In this document: positions 26,518 through 35,502 of the stretch, one piece after another
Layout of the letters: each line of letters begins with the position of its first letter
Numbering within the stretch: position 1 is the first letter of the stretch
Notes under the pieces: model-generated
Database searches by the model: none
What the model saw: the letters and a program-made list of their open reading frames with translations, nothing else
What the model was told of the DNA's origin: nothing
Position numbers and translations under genes: made by a program
Source: Janibacter limosus
Lineage (GTDB): Bacteria; Actinomycetota; Actinomycetes; Actinomycetales; Dermatophilaceae
Assembly: GCF_004295485.1 (NCBI RefSeq)
Contig: NZ_CP036164.1
Coordinates: 682,001-746,000 of the forward strand
DNA length: 64,000 nucleotides
Direction of reading: 5' to 3'

Positions 26518-27747
26518 TTGGACGCCGTCGAGACCGTCGAGGCCGAGGTCCGCGAGCTCATCCGACGCTCGGGTGTGGACCCGGTCCGCGAGACCGCGGA
26601 GGTCGCCGACCTCGTGCGCGCCGCGGTGAGCGACTACGACGAGCGGGCCACCCAGGGTGGGTTGCCCCTGCTGGGCAACTTCGAGGCAGCGGTCAAGTCG
26701 GTCCTCGACACGGTCGCGGGCTTCGGTCCCCTGCAGCGCTACTTCGACGACCCCTTCGTCGAGGAGATCTGGATCAACAGTCCCAGTCAGGTCTTCGTCG
26801 CCCGCAACGGCGTCTCGGAGCTGACGAGCACGGTCCTCACGGCCGACGAGGTGCGCGACCTCGTCGAGAAGATGCTCAAGTCGTCGGGTCGGCGGATCGA
26901 CCTGTCGTCGCCCTTCGTCGACGCGACGCTCCCCGACGGCAGCCGCCTGCACGTCGTCATCCCGGACATCACGCGGGAGCACTGGGCGGTCAACGTCCGC
27001 AAGTTCGTCGTCAAGGCCGACCACCTCGACGACCTCGTGCGGCTCGGCACGCTCACCAAGGAGGCCGCGGTCTTCCTGCAGGCCGCGGTGGCGGCAGGTC
27101 TCAACGTGCTCGTGGCGGGAGGGACCCAGGCCGGCAAGACGACCCTGCTCAACTGCCTCTCGGCTGCCATCCCGGCCCGTGAGCGGATCGTGACGTGCGA
27201 GGAGGTCTTCGAGCTGAAGATCCCCATGCGTGACGTCGTGTCCATGCAGTGCCGCCAGTCCAACCTCGAGGGCATGGGCGAGATCCCGCTGCGCCGGCTC
27301 GTCAAGGAGGCACTGCGCATGCGCCCCTCACGCATCATCGTCGGTGAGGTGCGTCAGGCCGAGAGCCTCGACCTGCTCATCGCCCTCAACTCCGGGCTTC
27401 CGGGGATGTGCACGATCCACGCCAACTCGGCCCGCGAGGCCGTGACCAAGATGTGCACCCTGCCCTTGCTGGCCGGCGAAAACGTGGGGTCGCGCTTCGT
27501 GGTGCCCACGGTCGCCGGGTCCATCGACCTGGTCGTCCACGCCGCGTTGGAGGCCGATGGAGTCCGGCGCGTCCGGGAGATCGTGGCGCTGCCGGGGCGG
27601 ATCGAGAACGACGTGGTCGAGATCAGTGACATCTTCACCACGCGCGAGGGCCGGCTCGTGCGGGCCGACGGTTACCCGCCGCACCGTGACCGCTTCGCTC
27701 GTGCGGGATATGACGTGGCTGCGCTGCTCGGGGGGCGTCCCTCGTGA
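26518..27747 (+). CDS. cpaF: CpaF/TadA-type secretion ATPase (Tad locus B)
   Basis: A 409-residue type II/IV secretion ATPase that powers assembly of Flp pili at the inner membrane. It has an N-terminal helical region and the GFGPLQRYFDDPFVEEIWIN motif, Walker A GGTQAGKTTLL (about residues 200-210), an Asp/Glu box (IVTCEEVFELKI), Walker B RIIVGEVRQAESLD and a His box (GMCTIHANSA). I place the start at TTG 26518 because AAGGGGG lies six bases before it; an upstream in-frame ATG at 26353 would run through the promoter region. The stop overlaps tadB (GTGA). The order cpaF-tadB-tadC-pilin-TadE-TadE-TadG matches the mycobacterial Flp locus. Confidence 0.92.
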   Translation: MDAVETVEAEVRELIRRSGVDPVRETAEVADLVRAAVSDYDERATQGGLPLLGNFEAAVKSVLDTVAGFGPLQRYFDDPFVEEIWINSPSQVFVARNGVSELTSTVLTADEVRDLVEKMLKSSGRRIDLSSPFVDATLPDGSRLHVVIPDITREHWAVNVRKFVVKADHLDDLVRLGTLTKEAAVFLQAAVAAGLNVLVAGGTQAGKTTLLNCLSAAIPARERIVTCEEVFELKIPMRDVVSMQCRQSNLEGMGEIPLRRLVKEALRMRPSRIIVGEVRQAESLDLLIALNSGLPGMCTIHANSAREAVTKMCTLPLLAGENVGSRFVVPTVAGSIDLVVHAALEADGVRRVREIVALPGRIENDVVEISDIFTTREGRLVRADGYPPHRDRFARAGYDVAALLGGRPS

Positions 27748-28613
27748 CCGGGGTGATGGTCGGGGCACTCCTGGGGGTCGGGCTCTTCCTCATCTGGTGG
27801 TCGATGTGGCCGCGTGACGAGGAGCGCGTCGCTCCGCACCGCGACCACAAGGTGATCCGGCGCTTGCGCGACGAGCTCGCCCAGGCCGGTTATCGGGGGA
27901 TCGGCCCGGCCGGTCTGCTGACGGCCTGCGCCCTCGCCTTCGTCCTGACCCTCGTCACCGGCGTCGCGCTCACCCGCGTCCCGGCGATCGCCCTGTGCTT
28001 CGCGGTCATGGCCGGCTGGGCCCCGGTCGCCGTCGTCAGCATGCGGGCGAGGGCGCGGCGTGCGCATCTGAGGGACCTGTGGCCGGATGCCGTGGACAAC
28101 GTCACCTCGGCCGTCCGAGCCGGTTTGGCTCTGCCAGAAGCCCTGTCACAGCTGTCGGTGCGCGGCCCCGAGGAGCTGCGTCCGCCCTTCGCCGAGTTCG
28201 CGAGCGACTACCGCACGACGGGCCGCTTCAACGACTGCCTCGACCGGCTGAAGGTCCGCCTGGCCGACCCCGTCGGTGATCGACTCGTCGAGTCGCTGCG
28301 CATCGCGCGCGAGGTGGGCGGCTCGGACCTCGGCTCGCTCCTGCGGACCCTCTCGACCTTCCTGCGCGAGGACGCGCGCACCCGCAGCGAGCTCGAGACC
28401 CGGCAGTCGTGGACCGTCAACGCAGCCCGCCTGGCCGTCGCGGCGCCATGGCTCGTCCTGGCCATGCTCTCCACTCGGCCGGAGTCGGTCCAGGCCTACA
28501 ACACCTCGACGGGCGCGCTGGTCCTCGCCGTCGGTGCGGCTGCCACGTTCGTGGCCTACCGGGTCATGGTCCGGATCGGGCGGCTCCCCGAAGAAGAGCG
28601 GGTGCTGCGATGA
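27744..28613 (+). CDS. tadB: TadB-like type II secretion F-family membrane protein (locus B)
   Basis: A 289-residue protein. Membrane helices lie near the N-terminus (VGALLGVGLFLIWWSMW, LTACALAFVLTLVTGVAL, IALCFAVMAGWAPVAVV) and at the C-terminus (ALVLAVGAAATFVAYRVM). The cytoplasmic T2SSF domain is between them (LWPDAVDNVTSAVRAGLALP ... IAREVGGSDLGSLLRTLS). It forms the inner-membrane platform together with TadC and CpaF. GTG start overlaps the cpaF stop and its own stop overlaps tadC, so the three are translationally coupled. Confidence 0.88.
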   Translation: MTGVMVGALLGVGLFLIWWSMWPRDEERVAPHRDHKVIRRLRDELAQAGYRGIGPAGLLTACALAFVLTLVTGVALTRVPAIALCFAVMAGWAPVAVVSMRARARRAHLRDLWPDAVDNVTSAVRAGLALPEALSQLSVRGPEELRPPFAEFASDYRTTGRFNDCLDRLKVRLADPVGDRLVESLRIAREVGGSDLGSLLRTLSTFLREDARTRSELETRQSWTVNAARLAVAAPWLVLAMLSTRPESVQAYNTSTGALVLAVGAAATFVAYRVMVRIGRLPEEERVLR

Positions 28614-29563
28614 CGGACCTCGTGCACTCGATCGGCCTCGGGCGCAGCGGCGCCCTGCTCGGGTTGCTCCTCGCCCTCGGCCTCGCGTTGGTCCACCAGG
28701 GACTGCCCCGGCACCGCCGCGCCACCCTCGACGACCGCCTCGCGCCGTACCTGCGGGACACTCCCCGACCCTCGCGGCTGCTGGCCACGGAGGACGTCTC
28801 CCTCATCGCCGTCATCCCGACCGTGCTGCGGCCACTGGTCACCGATCTGGCGCGCCGGGTCGAGTCGGTCCTGGGCGGCACCGCTTCGGTGCGTCGCCGG
28901 CTGCTGCGCGCCGGCCGGACGCCGGACACCGACCACTTCCGGGCCGAGCAGGTCGTCTACGGCTTCGCGGGCGCGGTGCTCGGAGGAGTCCTCGGCGCCG
29001 TCTACGTGACCGGTCAGGGGCGCTCGCCGATCTTCCTGGTCGTGCTCGTCCTGCTCGGCTTCGCCATCGGGGTCGTCGTCCGCGACACCCTGCTCAGCCG
29101 TGAGGCGGACCGCCGAGAGGCCCGCATGCTCGCCGAGTTCCCCACCGTGGCAGAGCTGCTCGCGCTCGCAGTCGGGGCGGGCGAGGGAGCGGCTGGTGCC
29201 CTCGAGCGCGTCGTCCGGCTCTCCGACGGCGAGCTGTCGGACGAGCTCGGGCGTTGCCTCGCCGACGCCCGCGCCGGGGCGAGCCTGCCGACAGCGCTGC
29301 AGGGGCTGGCGGAGCGCACCGGCCTCACCTCGCTTGCTCGGTTCGTCGACGGCATCGTCGTCGCGGTCGAGCGCGGGACCCCACTGTCGGACGTCTTGCG
29401 GGCCCAGGCCCAGGACGTCCGTGAGCAAGGCCGCCGGCTGATCATGGAGGCCGGCGGCAAGAAGGAGATCGCGATGATGGTGCCGGTTGTCTTCGGCGTC
29501 CTCCCGGTCACGATCCTCTTTGCCCTCTTCCCGGGGCTCGGCTTCTTCCAGTTCCAGATGTGA
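28610..29563 (+). CDS. tadC: TadC-like type II secretion F-family membrane protein (locus B)
   Basis: A 317-residue second platform protein. It has an N-terminal helix (ALLGLLLALGLALVHQG), two central helices (YGFAGAVLGGVLGAVYV, IFLVVLVLLGFAIGVVV), a T2SSF domain (MLAEFPTVAELLALAVGAGE, GLTSLARFVDGIVVAVERGT) and a C-terminal helix (PVVFGVLPVTILFALFPGLG). ATG overlaps the tadB stop (ATGA, 28610-28613). The size and helix pattern are standard for actinobacterial TadC. Confidence 0.88.
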   Translation: MTDLVHSIGLGRSGALLGLLLALGLALVHQGLPRHRRATLDDRLAPYLRDTPRPSRLLATEDVSLIAVIPTVLRPLVTDLARRVESVLGGTASVRRRLLRAGRTPDTDHFRAEQVVYGFAGAVLGGVLGAVYVTGQGRSPIFLVVLVLLGFAIGVVVRDTLLSREADRREARMLAEFPTVAELLALAVGAGEGAAGALERVVRLSDGELSDELGRCLADARAGASLPTALQGLAERTGLTSLARFVDGIVVAVERGTPLSDVLRAQAQDVREQGRRLIMEAGGKKEIAMMVPVVFGVLPVTILFALFPGLGFFQFQM

Positions 29564-29595
29564 CCACACAGCACCATGCCACCAAGGAGATTCAC

Positions 29596-29820
29596 ATGAC
29601 CGACCCACTCATCAAGGCCCACGTCCGCTTGGCCGGGAGCATCCGGCGCGCGGCGGTGCGACTCGACGACGAGAGGGGTGACGTCCCCGGCTGGGTCCTG
29701 ATCACCCTGATGACCGCGGCCCTCGTGACCGGCATCTGGGCGATCGCGGGAGAGCAGCTGAAGACGATGTTCGAGAGCGCGCTCAACGGCGTCACCGGGC
29801 CCGACCAGGTCCACGATTGA
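29596..29820 (+). CDS. Small Flp-like pilin candidate (locus B)
   Basis: A 74-residue protein. After a basic 25-residue leader comes DDERGDVPGWVLITLMTAAL, then a hydrophobic helix to about residue 55 and a short polar tail. The position right after tadC, the size and the single helix preceded by a charged cleavable region fit the major pilin slot. The Gly/Glu cleavage site of classical Flp pilins is not obvious; GDVPGWV is the likely equivalent. AAGGAGA lies seven bases before the ATG, the best ribosome site in this locus, as expected for an abundant subunit. Confidence 0.75.
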   Translation: MTDPLIKAHVRLAGSIRRAAVRLDDERGDVPGWVLITLMTAALVTGIWAIAGEQLKTMFESALNGVTGPDQVHD

Positions 29821-30212
29821 TCGGTGCCGTGCGGCTGGACGACGACCGCGGCTCAGCGGTCGTCGACTTCACCCTGACCTCGACGCTGCTTCTCTTCGTC
29901 TTCCTCGCGGTCTTCCAGCTGGGGCTGGCCCTGCATGTGCGCAACACGTTGATCTCGTGCGCGAGCGAGGGTGCGAGGTACGGCGCCCGCGAAGGGTCGT
30001 CGGCGCAGCAGGGGGAGGCCCGCACGAGGGACCTCATCGGCCGGTCCTTGTCTCCTCGGTACGCACGCAGCGTGGGGTCGAGCATCGCCACGACGGGCTC
30101 CGGCGTGGAGGTGCTCGTCATCGACGTCTCGGCCCCGGTACCCGTGGTCGGGCTCTTCGGGCCCGGTGGAGGATTCGACGTCTCGGGCCGCGCCTTCGTG
30201 GAGTCCCAGTGA
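29817..30212 (+). CDS. TadE-like pseudopilin (locus B)
   Basis: A 131-residue protein with the TadE signature: a short leader followed by DRGSAVVDFTLTSTLLLFVF, one hydrophobic helix, then a mainly beta extracellular part. The initiation codon is uncertain: TTG 29817 overlaps the pilin stop, and GTG 29829 is an in-frame alternative. It overlaps the next gene (GTGA). TadE proteins are minor pilins processed by prepilin peptidase, and no such peptidase gene is in the window. Confidence 0.82.
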   Translation: MIGAVRLDDDRGSAVVDFTLTSTLLLFVFLAVFQLGLALHVRNTLISCASEGARYGAREGSSAQQGEARTRDLIGRSLSPRYARSVGSSIATTGSGVEVLVIDVSAPVPVVGLFGPGGGFDVSGRAFVESQ

Positions 30213-30664
30213 GTGGCGCGCTCCCGTCCGCCCGTGACCGCTTGGCCGACGAAGGGGGGACTGCCGTCATCGAGTTCGTCTGGCTGGCGGTCCTGCTCCT
30301 CGTCCCGCTCATCTACCTGGTCCTGTGCCTTGCTCGTCTTCAGGCCGGGTCCTATGCAGTGACCCAGGCGGCTCGGGAGTCGGCCCGAGCATTCGTCACG
30401 GCAAAGGATGACCCGTCGGCCCGGGCTCGTTCGCAGGCGGCTGCGGACATCGCCTTCGAGGACCAGGGATTCACCGCCGGTGGGTCCCTCTCGGTGAGCT
30501 GCTCGGCAGCTCCGTGTCTCTCGCCGGGGGAGTCGGTGACGACGCAGGCAGCGGTGAGTGTCCCCCTTCCCCTCGTCCCGGCCTTCCTCGGTGACTCGGT
30601 GCCGTTGCAGATCCCGGTCTCGGCGACCCAGGTTGCTCCGGTACCGCAGTACGAGGTCCGATGA
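30209..30664 (+). CDS. TadE-like pseudopilin 2 (locus B)
   Basis: A 151-residue protein. It has a leader and EGGTAVIEFVWLAVLLLVPL with Glu at the +5-like position of the helix, then AARESARAFVTAK, the usual helix of TadE-like proteins. Two Cys residues lie in the outer part (SCSAAPC) and may form a disulfide. GTG 30209 overlaps the previous stop, and its own stop overlaps the TadG-like gene. Confidence 0.82.
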   Translation: MSGALPSARDRLADEGGTAVIEFVWLAVLLLVPLIYLVLCLARLQAGSYAVTQAARESARAFVTAKDDPSARARSQAAADIAFEDQGFTAGGSLSVSCSAAPCLSPGESVTTQAAVSVPLPLVPAFLGDSVPLQIPVSATQVAPVPQYEVR

Positions 30665-31143
30665 CCTCCCTTCGAGCCGCTGTGCGTCAGCGTTGGCGCG
30701 ATGACAGTGGGCAGCTGAGCGTCCTCGTGCTCGGTCTGACCGTCATCGCGATGACGTTGATCATCGGGGGGTTGGCCGTCACATCGGTGCAGATCTCCCG
30801 GATGCGGCTGCTCGACGCGGCCGACTCGGCCGCGCTCGGCGCCACCGATGATGGTGCCGAGCGGATCTATGACGACGGGGTGGGCGCCGACCTGCCCCTC
30901 GATGACGCCAGCGTCCGGGAGAGCGCCGCGACGCATCTGTCCGAGCGGTCACGGCCTCACGGACTGGAGAGCTGGGCCGTCGCGCCGGGCACCGGGAGCC
31001 CTGACGGTCGCACTGCGGTCGTGGTGCTCACGGGTGAGGCCGATCTGCCCCTCATCGGCGGGCTGCTGCAGTCGATGGGTGGGTCGGTCACGCTCACCGT
31101 CGAGTCGAGGGCCCGAGCTGGCGTGGTCACCGCCCCGCAGTGA
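30661..31143 (+). CDS. TadG-like Flp pilus protein (locus B)
   Basis: A 160-residue protein. It starts with DDSGQLSVLVLGLTVIAMTL, a hydrophobic helix, then VQISRMRLLDAADSAALGAT, the typical TadG-like N-terminal pattern. The rest is a small extracellular domain with no von Willebrand module, so it is a short form. ATG overlaps the previous stop. It is the last gene of locus B; the next gene starts 148 bases on, and I see no clear hairpin in that gap. Confidence 0.8.
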   Translation: MTSLRAAVRQRWRDDSGQLSVLVLGLTVIAMTLIIGGLAVTSVQISRMRLLDAADSAALGATDDGAERIYDDGVGADLPLDDASVRESAATHLSERSRPHGLESWAVAPGTGSPDGRTAVVVLTGEADLPLIGGLLQSMGGSVTLTVESRARAGVVTAPQ

Positions 31144-31291
31144 GCGGTCCCGTCGGCTGGCGAACGCCCCTCCACCGCGCGCGTTCATCGCAGCCTCCAA
31201 CCTCGAGCCTGCTGCGCTCCCACCTGACAGGCCGAGGTGACACGATGACGGCGCGGGGTGACCGCACCATTCGTTCGGGAGAGGCACGCGC

Positions 31292-32653
31292 GTGGAGCAA
31301 CAACTGTCTGGGGAATCGTCCCCGACCCAGTCGGCCGACAAGGGCGAGTCCACCGAGGCCAGGTCGACCTCTGGCACGACGGTCCAGTCCGAGATCACGG
31401 ACGAGCCGGGCGGCACCGATGCAGGAGCAGCTGAGCCAGCCGACACCGACCGGGGATCCACCGACGAGGTCGTCCACACCAGCGACGGTGAGGTCATCCC
31501 CGAGGACGAGGCGGCGCCCGACGCGGAGACGATCCCGGTGAGCGAGCTGCGCACACCCGAGCGAGAGCACGAGCACGACGAGCTCCCGATCAAGGCGCGG
31601 GTCTCGCTGCCCCCGACCCTCACCCTTCTGCTCGGTCTGGCCGCCACGGTCATCGCGATCGCCGGTCTCAAGCAGGTCGCCGGCATCATCGCCCCGACCT
31701 TCCTCGCGGCGACGCTGATCATCGCGGTCTACCCGATCTACAAGACGCTGCGGCGATTCCTCGGGGGAGCCATCGCCGGACTGCTGCTCATCGTCATCCT
31801 CTACGGGATCCTCGCGGCCCTGGGCGCCTCGATCGGTATCGCGGCGAGCAAGTTCGCGTCCGAGCTGGCCAGGCCCGAGTACACGAGCACCTTCACCGGC
31901 CTCGTCTCCGACGGGCGTGACTTCCTGACCTCCAAGGGGATCGAGGCACAGGAGATCGATGATGCCATCGCCAACTTCGACCTGCGCAACCTGACCGGTC
32001 TCGCGAGCTCGCTGGCCAACACGGTCACCGGGCTGACCACGACCATGCTCTTCCTGCTGACCGTGATGATCTTCCTCGTCATGGACGCCGGCGGCTTCGC
32101 GCGGCGGCTCGCGGCGATCCACCGTCACAAGCCTGACGTGGCGGATGCGCTCGTCGACTTCGGCTACCGGGTGCGCAAGTACTGGATCGTCTCGACGGTC
32201 TTCGGTGTCATCGTCGCGGTGATCGACTACATCGCGCTGATGTGGCTGGGGGTGCCGCTGGCGATGACCTTCGCCCTGCTGTCCTTCGTCACCAACTACA
32301 TCCCCAACATCGGCTTCGTCCTCGGTCTCATCCCACCGGCCTTCATCGCGCTGCTCTCCGGAGGGGTGTCGACGATGGTGTGGGTCATCGCCATTTACTG
32401 CGTCGCCAACTTCCTCATCCAGACGATCCTGCAGCCGAAGTTCACCGGCGACGCCGTCGGCATCAACGGCAGCACAGCCTTCCTGTCGCTGATGTTCTGG
32501 GCCTATGTCTTCGGCGCGCTCGGGGCCCTGCTTGCCATCCCCTTCACCCTCCTCTTCAAGAGCTTGCTGATCGATCGCGACCCCAGCGCGCGGTGGGTCA
32601 ACCAGTTCATCGCGAGCTCCCCGGAGGAGGGGACGAGCGCGCAGCCGACGTAG
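31292..32653 (+). CDS. AI-2E (YdiK/PerM) family membrane permease
   Basis: A 453-residue protein. The first 105 residues are acidic, Ser/Thr-rich and probably disordered (a long cytosolic extension). Eight hydrophobic segments follow, in the family order. Motifs include LAATLIIAVYPIYKTLRRFL, TTTMLFLLTVMIFLVMDAGG, FALLSFVTNYIPNIGFVLGL and LQPKFTGDAVGINGSTAFLS. The family is named for autoinducer-2 export, but members do various transport jobs and the substrate here is unknown. GTG start at 31292 follows GGGAG. It precedes prfB. Confidence 0.88.
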   Translation: MEQQLSGESSPTQSADKGESTEARSTSGTTVQSEITDEPGGTDAGAAEPADTDRGSTDEVVHTSDGEVIPEDEAAPDAETIPVSELRTPEREHEHDELPIKARVSLPPTLTLLLGLAATVIAIAGLKQVAGIIAPTFLAATLIIAVYPIYKTLRRFLGGAIAGLLLIVILYGILAALGASIGIAASKFASELARPEYTSTFTGLVSDGRDFLTSKGIEAQEIDDAIANFDLRNLTGLASSLANTVTGLTTTMLFLLTVMIFLVMDAGGFARRLAAIHRHKPDVADALVDFGYRVRKYWIVSTVFGVIVAVIDYIALMWLGVPLAMTFALLSFVTNYIPNIGFVLGLIPPAFIALLSGGVSTMVWVIAIYCVANFLIQTILQPKFTGDAVGINGSTAFLSLMFWAYVFGALGALLAIPFTLLFKSLLIDRDPSARWVNQFIASSPEEGTSAQPT

Positions 32654-32674
32654 GGGAGGGGCGGCCCCCTGCCG

Positions 32675-32680
32675 TAGGGT
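32675..32680 (+). promoter_or_regulatory. -10 box upstream of prfB
   Basis: TAGGGT lies eight bases before the prfB GTG. It would give a transcript with almost no leader. Confidence 0.4.
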
Positions 32681-32688
32681 GACCTGCT

Positions 32689-33801
32689 GTGGCTGTCGAC
32701 TTCGAGACCGAGATCAAGAACCTCCGCACGACCATGGGATCGGTGCGTGAGGTCACCAACGTGCCTGCCCTCGAGACGCAGATCGCGGACCTGGAGCAGC
32801 AGGCAGCCGCTCCCGACCTGTGGGACGACCCGGACAAGGCGCAGGGTGTGACCTCGGCGCTGTCCCGCGCCAACCACGAGCTCGAGCGCATCAACACCAT
32901 GGACGCCCGCATCGACGACCTCGAGGCCCTCGTCGAGCTCGGCCAGGAGGAGCGGGACGCAGACACGCTCGCCGAGGCCGAGGAGGAGCTGGCCAAGGTC
33001 GCCAAGTCCGTCGGCCAGCTCGAGGTCCGCACGCTGCTCGCCGGGGAGTACGACGAGCGCGAGGCCGTCGTCACCATCCGCGCTGGCGCCGGTGGTGTCG
33101 ACGCCGCGGACTTCGCCGAGATGCTCATGCGCATGTACCTGCGTTGGGCCGAGCGGCACGGCTACCCGACCAAGGTCATGGACACCTCCTACGCCGAGGA
33201 GGCAGGGCTGAAGTCCGCCACCTTCGAGGTCAACGTCCCCTACGCCTACGGCAACCTCTCCGTCGAGGCGGGGACCCACCGCCTCGTGCGGATCTCGCCC
33301 TTCGACAACCAGGGCCGCCGCCAGACCTCCTTCGCCGCCGTCGAGGTCATCCCGCTCATCGAGAGCACCGACTCCATCGACATCCCGGACGGCGAGCTGA
33401 AGATCGACGTCTTCCGCTCCTCGGGCCCCGGCGGCCAGTCGGTCAACACCACGGACTCCGCGGTGCGCATGACGCACATCCCGACCGGCATCGTCGTGTC
33501 GATGCAGAACGAGAAGTCACAGATCCAGAACCGTGCGGCTGCTCTGCGCGTCATGCAGTCGCGACTGCTGCTGGCCAAGAAGGCCGAGGAGGCCGCCGAG
33601 CGCAAGGAGCTCGCCGGCGACGTCAAGGCGAGCTGGGGTGACCAGATGCGCTCCTACGTGCTGAACCCGTACCAGATGGTCAAGGACCTGCGCACCGAGC
33701 ACGAGACGGGCAACCCGTCCCCGGTCTTCGACGGCGAGATCGACGCCTTCATCGAGGCTGGCATCCGCTGGCGCATCGAGCAGGCCAAGTCCGAGGACTG
33801 A
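32689..33801 (+). CDS. prfB: Peptide chain release factor 2
   Basis: A 370-residue RF2 that reads UGA and UAA stop codons. The anticodon-like tripeptide SPF is at residues 203-205 (RISPFDNQG), and the GGQ loop near 249-251 ([13 protein letters not shown]) triggers peptide release. The frame is open from the GTG at 32689 to the stop, so the programmed +1 frameshift that autoregulates prfB in many bacteria is absent. Further downstream comes a lipoprotein gene with its own promoter. ftsE lies 13 kb away here, whereas prfB and ftsE are adjacent in many actinobacteria, so the Tad and lipoprotein genes may have been inserted between them. Confidence 0.97.
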   Translation: MAVDFETEIKNLRTTMGSVREVTNVPALETQIADLEQQAAAPDLWDDPDKAQGVTSALSRANHELERINTMDARIDDLEALVELGQEERDADTLAEAEEELAKVAKSVGQLEVRTLLAGEYDEREAVVTIRAGAGGVDAADFAEMLMRMYLRWAERHGYPTKVMDTSYAEEAGLKSATFEVNVPYAYGNLSVEAGTHRLVRISPFDNQGRRQTSFAAVEVIPLIESTDSIDIPDGELKIDVFRSSGPGGQSVNTTDSAVRMTHIPTGIVVSMQNEKSQIQNRAAALRVMQSRLLLAKKAEEAAERKELAGDVKASWGDQMRSYVLNPYQMVKDLRTEHETGNPSPVFDGEIDAFIEAGIRWRIEQAKSED

Positions 33802-33839
33802 GCCGGCTGGCCCCTCGCCAGACGGGTAGTCCTCCCCAC

Positions 33840-33867
33840 TGCGCATTTGCCTGATTGCCCCTAGCGT
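33840..33867 (+). promoter_or_regulatory. Possible promoter of the lipoprotein module
   Basis: TAGCGT at 33862-33867 is a candidate -10, preceded by TGCGCATTTG starting at 33840. The same TGCG-plus-CTAGCGT spacing is seen upstream of Tad locus B. The leader to the start at 34004 would be about 130 bases, and I see nothing else in it. Confidence 0.35.
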
Positions 33868-34003
33868 GGGGAGCAACAATCTGCTGGCAGCAGGCTCGAT
33901 CACCCGACGTCCGCGACGTGCAAGGTGCGCTGGAGTCCGCGTGTGATGGGTTGGACCGAGTTCGGGGCCTCTGTATCCTCGGTCGAGATCGGGGAGGATG
34001 CTG

Positions 34004-34603
34004 ATGCGCGAAGTGCGCGAGTTGATGGGGATGACCGCGCTGTGCGCTGCCCTCATGATGACGGTGGCCGGGTGTGGCGACAGCGGCGGCGGTGAGACGA
34101 CGGAGCCCTCGACCACGTCCTCCAGCAGCACGTCGTCGCAGCCCACCTACGACGAGAACCACATCATGGATGAGGTCCGCAGGGTGGACAAGGAGCTGAG
34201 GAAGCTTGGCCCGAACGACAAGATCTCGGCGGATGCGGCGTGGGCGACAAGCGGCTACCGGACCGCATACAACGAAGGGGTCGCGGCGACAGAAGACGCC
34301 GGAGCGAAGCTGAAGGGCAAGGTCACGACGGACTCCCTTTGTCTCGCCGACTCCGAGCCGGATGCACCGGGCGGATGGAATGTGACCGTCTACCTCTGCG
34401 CCACGAGCACGGTGCGCGCGTACATCGATGGAGAAGACGTCTCCGCGGATCCCGAGGACTCGAGCAAGCCACTGCCCAAGGGGCCGCGGACGAGCGCCTT
34501 CCTCGAGAGCTTCACGACGCCTGATGGTGGCAGGACATGGCAGCTTGACGACTCGCAGGTACTGACGGGGACAGATGGGGAGAAGGCGCGATGCGGCGGC
34601 TGA
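34004..34603 (+). CDS. Lipoprotein of the duplicated secreted module (copy 1)
   Basis: A 199-residue lipoprotein with lipobox VAGC, the lipidated Cys being residue 24. A Ser/Thr-rich linker (residues 28-50) is followed by a globular domain of about 140 residues. I chose the ATG at 34004 because GGGGAGG lies six bases upstream; an ATG at 33998 is too close. The pattern CLADSEPDAPGGWNVTVYLCATSTVRAYI ends in a Trp-containing strand (GGRTWQLDDSQVLTG). The same layout occurs in the opposing gene at 36525-37112. It overlaps the secreted-protein gene by 13 bases. Function unknown; I suspect an NTF2-like surface domain, unproved. Confidence 0.8.
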   Translation: MREVRELMGMTALCAALMMTVAGCGDSGGGETTEPSTTSSSSTSSQPTYDENHIMDEVRRVDKELRKLGPNDKISADAAWATSGYRTAYNEGVAATEDAGAKLKGKVTTDSLCLADSEPDAPGGWNVTVYLCATSTVRAYIDGEDVSADPEDSSKPLPKGPRTSAFLESFTTPDGGRTWQLDDSQVLTGTDGEKARCGG

Positions 34604-35472
34604 TTGCGACGAGGCGGCTGATTGCGACCATCGGTCTGTTCACGCTCTGCGTGGGTGCGGCACCAGCGGTGGCGAGCACCACGGAATGCCTTGATGGCAC
34701 CACGCGCACGGTGAACCACAACCAGATCGTGATCGAGGCAGATCATTGCACCGGGGACGACAACCGTGATGAGGACCATGAGCGTGACGGTAAAGGTCAG
34801 CGCGACGCTGAGGACGACTCCACGTCGGGTGAGTCCTCGGGACCGACCAGGCGGACGGTCTCGGACAAGGTGTACTGGGAACTCTGGGAGAGGTGTCGGC
34901 GGGGACCCAACCTTGACGCCCTCTCCATCCAGTGCGTGGCGGGGCTGCCAGATCGGGAGGGAGACGCGCCGGCACCCGATGCGCCGGCAGTGACGGTTGA
35001 GCAGGTGCGGGAGAGCGCGATCGCTCAGATCGACATGGGTGCGCCGGAGATCGGTGCTTCGCCCTGCCTGACAGCGGCGGATGCCTGTCGGGGAACGGTG
35101 GGTGTGCCGGTGTGGTTGTGGGTCGGTGACGGCACGGGTTCGTTGCCATCTGACTCGGCGACGGTGACGGCGGGGCCCTACACGATCACGGCGACGGCGA
35201 AGGTGTCGAAGGTGAAGTGGTCTCTGGGTGATGGGCAGAGCGTGGCCTGTCACAGCGTGGGGACGAAGTACGACCCGCAGCGTGATGGCTGGTCTTCGCC
35301 GGCGTGTGGTTTTGACGCAGGGTGGACGCAGGCGGGCACCTACACGTTGACGGCGTCGTATGTCTGGGAGATCTCGTTTTCGGGTGATGCGACGGGGTCG
35401 ATGACGCAGACACTGACCTCGACCGAGCGGGTTACCGTGGGTGAGCTGCAGAGCGTGGCAACGACAGGCTGA
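34591..35472 (+). CDS. Secreted protein with GTVGVPVW domain (copy 1)
   Basis: A 293-residue exported protein. A signal peptide covers residues 1-29 (LIATIGLFTLCVGAAPAVAS), followed by a charged low-complexity stretch and a C-terminal domain (about 155-293). That domain carries GTVGVPVWLW, KVSKVKWSLGDGQSV, paired Cys (ACHSVG, PACGF), TYTLTASYVWEISF and ERVTVGELQSV. It looks like a PKD/Ig-like beta sandwich. Similar proteins in streptomycetes are mislabelled ATP/GTP-binding and lie near Tad-type genes, as I recall. The start overlaps the lipoprotein gene and has GGGGAGAAGG upstream. A paralogue lies head-on at 35620-36528. Confidence 0.82.
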   Translation: MRRLIATRRLIATIGLFTLCVGAAPAVASTTECLDGTTRTVNHNQIVIEADHCTGDDNRDEDHERDGKGQRDAEDDSTSGESSGPTRRTVSDKVYWELWERCRRGPNLDALSIQCVAGLPDREGDAPAPDAPAVTVEQVRESAIAQIDMGAPEIGASPCLTAADACRGTVGVPVWLWVGDGTGSLPSDSATVTAGPYTITATAKVSKVKWSLGDGQSVACHSVGTKYDPQRDGWSSPACGFDAGWTQAGTYTLTASYVWEISFSGDATGSMTQTLTSTERVTVGELQSVATTG

Positions 35473-35502
35473 TCGTCTCCTCCCAGTGCGTGCCTCCTGG
35501 GG

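Noticed and set aside
32689..33801. Programmed +1 frameshift in prfB
   Set aside because: The frame is open throughout, and no internal in-frame TGA after a slippery codon is present near codon 25.
33807..33821. CTGGC/GCCAG hairpin as prfB terminator
   Set aside because: A five-base stem is too weak to claim in DNA of this GC content.
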